IMG/VR virus record: IMGVR_UViG_3300044858_005059
Location: 1-20,291 of that record
Source: a virus
Direction: 5' to 3' (one strand)
DNA length: 20,291 nucleotides
The translations under genes were made by a program, and so were the position numbers. The notes beneath the pieces were generated by a model that was given only the letters and a program-made list of their open reading frames with translations, did no database searches and was not told the DNA's origin. Positions 14,768 to 20,291 of the stretch are shown in pieces (the stretch's first letter is position 1; the number at the start of each line of letters is the position of its first letter).

Positions 14768-15560
14768 TGGAACTTATAAAGCAGTATATCGTCAAGGTGG
14801 TGGAAATCAACGATATTTAAGAATACTCGATGATGCCGCATCTTTAACAGCGTTAACTGGAAAAGCAGCAGACGCTCGATGTTATCTAACTATGAGCGAT
14901 GTTGATACTGGAACCGGTCAGTTTCCAACTGGAGCATTATCTGGTTATACAACTTATTGCGCTAAGAGTTCTACAGCAGATTCAACAGTTAGACCTTGGA
15001 TTATTATTGCTACTGACCGCTCTTTCTATATTTGGATTGATACTAATAGCTCTAGTTACAGATCATTACAATTTTTTGGTGATATTATTAGTATAAATCC
15101 TAGCGATACTTATAATACATATTGGGGATTTGCAGATGGAAATACTGGTTCACCAAATGGTTCTCAATCAGCTTTAACAGTATTAGATTCAGGATATACA
15201 CCAGCAGCAGCATTTGGATTAATTGCAAATTCGATCGATGGAACTACAGGACCAGCTTTTGTTAGTAAATTTGGAAATTATAATTATAGTAAGCAAGCAG
15301 CTGCATTAGGTAGTGCAGGTCAGATATATCCTAATCCAGCCGATAATTGTTTACATATGGGTAGAGTATTTATTCAAACTACAGCCGATGGTATTAGAGG
15401 TAGAATACCTGGATTATGGAATCCTTATCATTTAAAGCCATTAGTTCACAGAATGATTTTTTCAGGTAATGGTGCATTATCAAATAGGCAATTTATTGCT
15501 TTAGACTGCGAAGGTGGATCAGGACAGTGCTTTATCGAATTATCAAATACGTGGTATTAG
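14613..15560 (+). CDS. Tail fibre or adhesin, second of the tandem pair
   Basis: This 315-residue protein is the closest relative of the gene just before it. It starts MTVTTRIYYSTDDSAPVLSG and has the same RPWIIIATDRSFYIWI and QCFIELSNTWY blocks. The first 155 bases differ from the first copy at only three positions, while the central regions have diverged. It has its own AGGAG upstream of ATG 14613, so it can be made independently. It carries several extra residues compared with the first copy (for example in the LTALTGKAADAR region). Both proteins are probably structural parts of the tip that touch the host; whether they form mixed complexes cannot be seen. Confidence 0.75.
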   Translation: MTVTTRIYYSTDDSAPVLSGTAGSLITLLDAVLVNGYGSRQAAGWTKPYSDAGTYKAVYRQGGGNQRYLRILDDAASLTALTGKAADARCYLTMSDVDTGTGQFPTGALSGYTTYCAKSSTADSTVRPWIIIATDRSFYIWIDTNSSSYRSLQFFGDIISINPSDTYNTYWGFADGNTGSPNGSQSALTVLDSGYTPAAAFGLIANSIDGTTGPAFVSKFGNYNYSKQAAALGSAGQIYPNPADNCLHMGRVFIQTTADGIRGRIPGLWNPYHLKPLVHRMIFSGNGALSNRQFIALDCEGGSGQCFIELSNTWY

Positions 15561-15563
15561 AAT

Positions 15564-15926
15564 ATGGCAGATTTAGGAACAATTTCAGTTGCAGTAATAG
15601 AAGACAATTATTTATTTAGTTTTCAGCCAAAATTAAAAGTAGTGGATAGTTTTGATTTTTTAGAGAGTAATACTATAAAATTTGATGAATTTCAAGAAAC
15701 CAAGCAGTTAAGTGGTCTTGTAAAGGTCAACAACGCAAATTCTGCTAGAATAGTACGAGTACACGATCGAAATACAGGCTTTGTCGTCGCTAATATCACA
15801 TCAGCAGAAGATGGAACATTTAATTTAAATAATTATGACGATATTACAAAATATTATATCGTTGCACTACCATTATTAGAAGATGATGCTAATGCTGTAA
15901 TTGTTGATAGAATAACAGGAGGCTAA
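15564..15926 (+). CDS. Small tail protein with carboxypeptidase-regulatory-like (beta-sandwich) domain
   Basis: The 120-residue protein has a C-terminal section with SGLVKVNNANSARIVRVHD, then TGFVVANITSAEDGTFNLNN and YYIVALPLL ... NAVIVDRITGG. This is the pattern of a small CarboxypepD-regulatory-like beta-sandwich that is common in phage tail proteins. The N-terminal 50 residues have a different, phenylalanine-rich character and may attach it to the tip. There is no clear Shine-Dalgarno before ATG 15564, only three bases after the previous stop, so coupling is likely. Beta-sandwich domains of this type are often surface-exposed adhesive or stabilising modules; the role here is inferred. Confidence 0.7.
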   Translation: MADLGTISVAVIEDNYLFSFQPKLKVVDSFDFLESNTIKFDEFQETKQLSGLVKVNNANSARIVRVHDRNTGFVVANITSAEDGTFNLNNYDDITKYYIVALPLLEDDANAVIVDRITGG

Positions 15927-15927
15927 T

Positions 15928-16725
15928 ATGCCTTATAATCCATCTATTGGTACTGATATTGAATTATTCATTTCATCTAGTGATTATACACCTGCTATTG
16001 GTACTGCTATTGAATTATTTATTGGTGGTAATGTTTTATTAAATAAATCGAATAAAGAAAATTATAGTATATCTATATCTAAAAGTAATCTTAATAAATT
16101 CGATATTATCACTACTTCTGCTAATAAATCTAGTATTCGTGAGAAATTCAGTATATCTATTTCTAAATCTAATAGCGAAATTTATAATATAATAAATCTT
16201 GCCGTTAAATCTAATCTTAATGTTTTTGATATTATATCTACAATAGCTAATAAATCTAGTATTCGTGAGAAATTTAATATATCTGTATCTAAATCTAATA
16301 GCGAAAGTTATAGCGTACTAACACCTGCCGTTAAATCTAATCTTAATAAATTCGATATTTTAATTACATTTCCTAATAAAGCAAGTTTAAAGCATAAGTT
16401 TTCTATAGTAATATCGCAATCTAAAAAGAATAAATTTAATTTAGATAAAGAAATAATCGGTAAGAGCATTCAAGAGAAATTTAATTATTTTGATTTAAAT
16501 CGGTTTTCAAATGCATTATTTAATAATATTTCTTATGACGTATTAGATGGAGTTGTAATAAATAAATCAACTAATTTTAAGTGTAATTTAAATGAGTCTA
16601 TCGAATTATCAAGCTCTTTTATTCACCATATATTAGATAACGATATTATACAGAATTATAATAGCTTTAAATACGCTATTAAATCAATAGGGATTAGATT
16701 TATTATAGATGAAAGCGATTTATAA
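15928..16725 (+). CDS. Internally repetitive tail protein
   Basis: The 265-residue protein has two repeat systems. At the N-terminus SIGTDIELFISS and AIGTAIELFIGG are two copies (17-residue spacing) of a motif related to the 'PPAGDAVALTL' repeats of phage tip proteins. Then come repeats of a 42-residue unit, starting NKSSIREKFSISISKSN and containing a KSNLNKFDI block. The first unit is shortened to 27 residues, the second and third are full length, and a diverged fourth begins NKASLKHKFSI. The strands alternate with serine/asparagine/lysine turns, as in a beta-helix or stacked fibre, but that is inference. The gene has a strong AGGAGG upstream of ATG 15928. Confidence 0.65.
   Translation: MPYNPSIGTDIELFISSSDYTPAIGTAIELFIGGNVLLNKSNKENYSISISKSNLNKFDIITTSANKSSIREKFSISISKSNSEIYNIINLAVKSNLNVFDIISTIANKSSIREKFNISVSKSNSESYSVLTPAVKSNLNKFDILITFPNKASLKHKFSIVISQSKKNKFNLDKEIIGKSIQEKFNYFDLNRFSNALFNNISYDVLDGVVINKSTNFKCNLNESIELSSSFIHHILDNDIIQNYNSFKYAIKSIGIRFIIDESDL
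16042..16374 (+). repeat. 126-bp in-frame DNA repeats inside the tail gene at 15928-16725
   Basis: Two full 126-bp units (16123-16248 and 16249-16374) both start AATAAATCTAGTATTCGTGA. A shortened unit of 81 bp comes before (16042-16122) and a diverged one begins at 16375. Since 126 and 81 are multiples of three, gain or loss of units keeps the reading frame. A separate 51-bp spaced repeat around CTATTGGTACTG (15944 and 15995) lies at the start of the same gene. Confidence 0.85.
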
Positions 16726-18195
16726 ATGAGAAGTAATGTTTATGTAACAAAGGCAGGACGCACTATTCAAATGATCGATATTATCATTCAGACGGATATC
16801 GATATGTACGCTTGGAAGTTTTCAGGTAGATTAACTTCTTTTGATGATTATTTTTCTTTAGAAATAGAAGATAGAATAATTTTAACTGTTTACGGAACTA
16901 GCTATAATTTAGTTATTGATAGTTTAGAATTTTCAAAAGATAATATTGAAGCACCTATATTAAATATGACCGCTATATCTCCTTCGATATATTATCACGA
17001 TTTATCATCAAAAGTATATTCAGGCGATATTGTTTCGCTATCTAATAATTATAGTCAAAATTCTAAATATAATTCAGCTAGTGCTATTTGTAATTATTTT
17101 ATAAATAATTTATCTTGGGGTATTACGAGCTGGAATATTCCTGCTGGTGCAATATCTGGAGAAGAGATGTCGCCGTTAGATATCGTCAAAAGAATAACTT
17201 CAGCTATTGGTGCTTCGATTATTTGTGATCCAAGCGGAAACCTCGCCGTTAGATATAAAAGATCAAATTATTCTATTACCCTTTCAGTCGATAGAGAGAT
17301 TGAAGCTATAAGTATAACTAAAAATATCAGGCCAACAAAATATAGCAGTATTAAAGTTACTCGAGAGGTCCCTGTTAATGATAATAAAATAAATATAATA
17401 ACTAGAACATCTATTAATAGCAGTGATAATGAAGCTTATAAACCAGCAGTAAATCTTCATTTAGATACTCGTGAAAATGGATTAAATTCTTCAGTTGAGA
17501 ATTCCTTTGAATATGGAGATAGCGCATACTTTCTTCTAGAATGGGAAAATTGTAGTGTAGATTATTATTGTGATTTCGGCGATATATCCAGTCAAGGGTA
17601 TACTACTTGGCAAACTACAGAATATATTCAAATTAACGATTATAAAGGTCAGCTATCTTATATTTGTGAAAATATTATTGATATTTCAACAGGTTCAGGC
17701 AGCTCTAGTTTTAATTATAATTTAATAAATGGAAATAAAGGAATTTCAGTAGATTTTCAATATGGATTTATTAAAATAAGTTATAATGTACGCTCTTTAG
17801 TTTTAAAATGGTCTTGTCCTATTCCTTCAGGTATTCAAGACTCGATTAAATGTTATATTTATGCGATTGGACGAGCTACGTTACCGAAAGATATCGATAG
17901 TAATGAAGATTTGACAGAATTTATGAATATTGGTGAGCAAGGCGCTAGGACTCTTAATGTAGTTGATAATCTGTTAACGACAAATAATGTTATTAACGCT
18001 AGATTTGAACAAGAGAAATTAGATTACGAGAATACGCAGATTATAAATTTAACGTGCACTTATTTACCAAATGTTGCTATTTCAACGAAGATATCCTTCG
18101 ATTATGAAGGTAAATTATTTACTGGTTACGTACGCTCTATTAGGCATACTATCGATTATACAAAGGTATTAACGCATTTGGAGTTGTTTACATGA
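16726..18195 (+). CDS. Baseplate-hub-like tail tip protein
   Basis: The 489-residue protein has features of the central hub family of siphophage tips: an N-terminal beta domain with DRIILTVYGTSYNLVIDSLEF (about 49-69), then a domain with ITSWNIPAGAISG ... SPLDIVKRITSAIGASIICD and PSGNLAVRYKR (about 133-178). It ends with ISFDYEGKLFTGYVRSIRHT and a final strand. Proteins with this pattern form the hub at the end of the tail tube, through which DNA leaves. Length fits the family. There is no Shine-Dalgarno worth noting; ATG 16726 lies directly after the preceding TAA. The end overlaps the portal gene as ATGA. The hub call is supported by motif resemblance and context, but not proven. Confidence 0.78.
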   Translation: MRSNVYVTKAGRTIQMIDIIIQTDIDMYAWKFSGRLTSFDDYFSLEIEDRIILTVYGTSYNLVIDSLEFSKDNIEAPILNMTAISPSIYYHDLSSKVYSGDIVSLSNNYSQNSKYNSASAICNYFINNLSWGITSWNIPAGAISGEEMSPLDIVKRITSAIGASIICDPSGNLAVRYKRSNYSITLSVDREIEAISITKNIRPTKYSSIKVTREVPVNDNKINIITRTSINSSDNEAYKPAVNLHLDTRENGLNSSVENSFEYGDSAYFLLEWENCSVDYYCDFGDISSQGYTTWQTTEYIQINDYKGQLSYICENIIDISTGSGSSSFNYNLINGNKGISVDFQYGFIKISYNVRSLVLKWSCPIPSGIQDSIKCYIYAIGRATLPKDIDSNEDLTEFMNIGEQGARTLNVVDNLLTTNNVINARFEQEKLDYENTQIINLTCTYLPNVAISTKISFDYEGKLFTGYVRSIRHTIDYTKVLTHLELFT

Positions 18196-19328
18196 GATTA
18201 GTAGAAAAGATAAAATCTTTATTTAAAGAAGAAACTAAAGATCCTCAAAATTCAAGATTATTTGGTTTTGTTACTCCATCTATTAAAACAGATCAAACTA
18301 CGCTAATGGACCGCTATGAATCGCTATTAGATGATTCACAGGTGACTTCTACCTTTCAACAGCGAAGATTAGCTCTAACTATGACTAATACTATTATTAA
18401 ACCAACTAATAATGATGAAAAATCTGCAGATTTAGTAAAAAAAATAATAGACAAATTAGAATTCGATTCAATTATCGATAAGATGTCTTACGCTATATTC
18501 TTCGGTTATTCAATAGGCGAATTAATGTTCGAAGTTGAAGATAATATGATCTTATTATCAGATATTAAAGTGAGAAGGCCTAGGCGTTTTGCTTTCGATA
18601 TTGATGATTATTTGTATTTACGTGGTGTTAATAATGATTCTAAAGTTAAATTAGATAAATCTAAATTTTGGATTTTGAAATATGGCGGATTTTCAAATGA
18701 TGAAGTTTATGGTCGAGGTCTCGCGCAAACACTGCAATATCCAGTATTATTAAAAAGACAAGCGCTCGATGCATGGCATACTTTTTTGCAGAAATACTCG
18801 ATCCCGCCGTTAATAGGATATCTTCCACCTGGTTCAGATACAGACGTTTATAATAAATTATTAGAAATAGTAACTAATTTTCAATCAGCCAATGGATTAG
18901 TATTACCAGATAATTTACGAGTAGAAATGCTCGAGCCAAGCAGAAATGGTAGTCCTAATTTCGAATCTTTCATAAATATTTGTGATCAATCTATTTCAAA
19001 AATAGTATTATCTCAGACAATGACAACAGATAATGGCAGTTCTCAATCTCAAGCAACAGTGCATCAAAATGTTAAAGATGAAATAGTCAAAGCCGATAGT
19101 AAAATTATAGCGAATAGTTTTAAAAAACAAGTATTAGATAAAATAGTATATTTGAATTATCCTGATGGTAGTGCACCAATTATCGAATTTGAGAGTGTTG
19201 ATAATGAAAGCTTATTAAATCGCTCTATTAGAGATAAGAATATTTCAGAAGCATTTAATGTTAGTTTATCTATAGAAGATATAAATAGGATATATGGTGG
19301 ATTTTGGAATGTTAACAATTCAATTTAA
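18192..19328 (+). CDS. Portal protein, Mu gp29-like (DUF935)
   Basis: The portal forms the ring at one vertex of the head through which the terminase pumps DNA. The 378-residue sequence shows DUF935 hallmarks: RLALTMTNTIIKP at 59-71, FFGYSIGELMFEV at 103-115, YGRGLAQTLQYPVLLKRQALDAW at about 173-195 with KYSIPPLIGYLPPG after it, and IVLSQTMTTDNGSSQSQATVH at 271-291. It is shorter than the usual family length of about 500 residues, mainly through a short C-terminus. It is very unusual that it follows the whole tail module instead of standing next to the terminase. The 4-base ATGA overlap with the hub gene argues that this order is genuine and that the portal is translated from the same message. 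Confidence 0.92.
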   Translation: MRLVEKIKSLFKEETKDPQNSRLFGFVTPSIKTDQTTLMDRYESLLDDSQVTSTFQQRRLALTMTNTIIKPTNNDEKSADLVKKIIDKLEFDSIIDKMSYAIFFGYSIGELMFEVEDNMILLSDIKVRRPRRFAFDIDDYLYLRGVNNDSKVKLDKSKFWILKYGGFSNDEVYGRGLAQTLQYPVLLKRQALDAWHTFLQKYSIPPLIGYLPPGSDTDVYNKLLEIVTNFQSANGLVLPDNLRVEMLEPSRNGSPNFESFINICDQSISKIVLSQTMTTDNGSSQSQATVHQNVKDEIVKADSKIIANSFKKQVLDKIVYLNYPDGSAPIIEFESVDNESLLNRSIRDKNISEAFNVSLSIEDINRIYGGFWNVNNSI

Positions 19329-19635
19329 TAGAATTAGGATAAATTTGCCCGCGCTAGATATGAAAAGTGCAGGTGAAAAGTTATTAAGTAATATTAAGTA
19401 TAGATTTAATAACGGAATATCAGCAAATGGAATAAGATATGTTAATAGAAAGAAATCTGGAAAAGTGCTATTTGATACTAGCCGATTATATAATTCATTT
19501 AAATTACAATACACGCTAAATTCAGCTATTATATCTAATGTCGCACCTTATGCGCGCTATGTTGTTAATAAGATGAATTTTATGAGTTATAATAATCAAG
19601 ATATTTCAGATATTAAGAATATTATTATTAGGTAA
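19309..19635 (+). CDS. Mu gpG-like virion morphogenesis protein (Phage_tail_S type)
   Basis: The 108-residue protein has the family pattern: GEKLLSNIKYRFNNGISANG (22-41), KVLFDTSRLYNSF (52-64) and NVAPYARY (77-84). Such proteins act at the head-tail joint or finish the tail. The longer ATG at 19294 is in frame, but ATG 19309 is preferred because GGTGG at 19296-19300 lies eight bases upstream. The start overlaps the end of the portal gene by 20 bases, so portal and gpG-like genes act as one pair. The C-terminus is shorter than that of many relatives and lacks the usual final RPFLG-type stretch, which here reads MNFMSYNNQDISD. Confidence 0.82.
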   Translation: MLTIQFNRIRINLPALDMKSAGEKLLSNIKYRFNNGISANGIRYVNRKKSGKVLFDTSRLYNSFKLQYTLNSAIISNVAPYARYVVNKMNFMSYNNQDISDIKNIIIR

Positions 19636-19664
19636 AAAATGGGAGTACCTATCATAGTACTCCC
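19636..19664 (-). terminator. Intrinsic terminator of the minus-strand HNH gene
   Basis: GGGAGTAC at 19641-19648 pairs perfectly with GTACTCCC at 19657-19664 around an eight-base loop. On the minus strand the stem is followed by six T (A-run at 19634-19639). It starts eight bases after the HNH stop. On the plus strand no T-run follows the stem, so its action on the structural operon is uncertain, though the stem lies directly after the gpG-like stop. Confidence 0.75.
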
Positions 19665-19672
19665 GATAATAA

Positions 19673-20137
19673 TTACGACAAATCATCTATATAAGCAAAT
19701 TCACCATGTACCTCTTTACGTAATTTATTAGCAATAATACGAGCTTCTAATAGAGTTTTAGCGTATTTAGTATATTTTTTTCTATCTTTACAAACTTGAA
19801 TTTGATAATTTCCATTAAAATGCCAGATATTCTTATAGCCGATATTATTATAATTAGATGCAGCTTTATTACAGCAATTCTGTGAGCGAGTACAACTTCT
19901 TAAATTTTCAATGCGATTATTAATTCTATTATTATCGATGTGGTCTATGAATTCAGGTAGGTAATTATTGAAGTATAGGAATATAATGCGGTGTAAAAGA
20001 TGTTTCTTACCTTTAATATAGCATTTGTAATAGCCATTACTACTATCGTAAGAGCCTATTAACTCTTTACCTTGCCAATATAACGAGCCATCTTTATAGC
20101 TATAATTTTTGTGTAAATATTGATATAATTCTTCCAT
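19673..20137 (-). CDS. HNH endonuclease with AP2-like DNA-binding domain, homing type
   Basis: This 154-residue minus-strand protein is a typical free-standing phage homing endonuclease. Residues 46-91 hold the HNH core: HLLHRIIF, then IDHIDNNRINNRIENLR with the metal/catalytic histidine H66, N78, and SQNCCNK with N87. Residues about 97-148 (NNIGYKNIWHFNGNYQIQV, ARIIANKLRKEVHGEFAY) fit an AP2/ERF-like DNA-binding fold, as seen in many HNH homing enzymes. ATG at 20137 is preferred over an in-frame TTG at 20167, which would add KKRKNRK-type residues without a usable Shine-Dalgarno. It is the only gene on this strand and runs toward the structural genes, ending in its own terminator. It is a selfish element likely inserted next to the portal/gpG-like pair. 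Confidence 0.88.
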   Translation of the reverse strand: MEELYQYLHKNYSYKDGSLYWQGKELIGSYDSSNGYYKCYIKGKKHLLHRIIFLYFNNYLPEFIDHIDNNRINNRIENLRSCTRSQNCCNKAASNYNNIGYKNIWHFNGNYQIQVCKDRKKYTKYAKTLLEARIIANKLRKEVHGEFAYIDDLS

Positions 20138-20291
20138 TTTTCTGTTCTTTCTTTTCTTATTTAACAAGATATAGAGGGTATGCTATTTAAGATACTATAA
20201 TTAAATCTATAAATATTCACACTCTCATCATAATTTATTTTTTCGATATTAACTAAATTAAGAAACCCAGTTACATTATTAAAGGTTTTTT
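20138..20291. other. AT-rich non-coding end of the window
   Basis: No gene is visible. The stretch would contain the promoter of the minus-strand HNH gene, but no clear boxes stand out. A short inverted pairing near the very end (AAACC with GGTTT) runs into a T-run at the edge; it is too weak and cut off to be called a terminator. Confidence 0.4.

Noticed and set aside
14899-15096. Second plus-strand frame inside the second fibre gene
   Set aside because: The leucine/isoleucine-rich product is an off-frame reading of a conserved fibre segment; no Shine-Dalgarno or family match.
19320-19514. Minus-strand open frame opposite the gpG-like gene
   Set aside because: It overlaps a gene with clear family motifs and has no start signals.
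20265-20291. Hairpin with T-run at the right edge
   Set aside because: The stem is short, uses the T-run itself and a G-U pair, and is cut by the window end.
1-20291. An undescribed defence or mobile island in the window
   Set aside because: Apart from the HNH gene, all recognised genes belong to virion assembly, and the unknown ones sit inside that operon with coupled starts. I see no toxin-antitoxin, nuclease-helicase or reverse transcriptase gene.

Overview
The window is AT-rich and holds most of the virion-morphogenesis operon of a tailed bacteriophage or prophage, about 20 kb with almost every gene on the + strand. The head proteins resemble families of Mu-like and B3/D3112-like transposable phages: Mu gp28-type terminase, gpI-type protease/scaffold, a DUF2190-like cement protein, a major capsid protein, a DUF1320/gp36-like protein, a gp29/DUF935 portal and a gpG-like protein. 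The tail looks siphoviral: there is a tube protein, a tail assembly chaperone with a -1 frameshift, and a 912-residue tape measure, but no recognisable sheath. Shine-Dalgarno sequences are clear, TTG starts occur, and TAA, TAG and TGA all act as stops. A low-GC Gram-negative host is the best guess from the protein families; no host can be named from the sequence.

Layout: 1-632 is a non-coding, repeat-rich leader (64-bp tandem repeat, paired 35-bp repeats with a GCGC hairpin core, repeats of TATAGGATATAA). 633-1501 holds three small genes: one unknown, one small membrane protein, and one candidate small terminase subunit. 1494-5387 is the DNA packaging and head block: large terminase, protease/scaffold, cement protein, major capsid, gp36-like protein. 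5402-9708 is the tail shaft: tube, a hairpin terminator/attenuator, chaperone with -1 frameshift, tape measure, distal-tail-like protein. 9713-18195 is the tail tip and adhesin block, with two pairs of paralogues, an internally repetitive protein and a baseplate-hub-like protein. 18192-19635 returns to head/connector functions, with portal and gpG-like protein. A minus-strand HNH/AP2-type homing endonuclease gene (19673-20137) with its own hairpin terminator converges on the operon. The last 154 bases hold no gene.

How the genes work together: the terminase would pump DNA through the portal into a capsid built from the major capsid protein on the gpI-type scaffold, stabilised by the cement protein. 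The gp36-like and gpG-like proteins would close the head-tail joint. The chaperone and tape measure would set up polymerisation of the tail tube, and the 9.3-18.2 kb genes would make the tip and receptor-binding parts. Genes are tightly packed, with many TAATG, ATGA or TTGA stop/start overlaps that suggest translational coupling.

Most unusual points: the portal and gpG-like genes lie after the whole tail module, coupled to the hub gene by a 4-nt overlap, rather than next to the terminase; a T-run -1 slip site lies in the tail chaperone; the leader is structured and repeated; and the fibre genes show recent duplication. I see no defence system, CRISPR array, tRNA, lysozyme or integrase.
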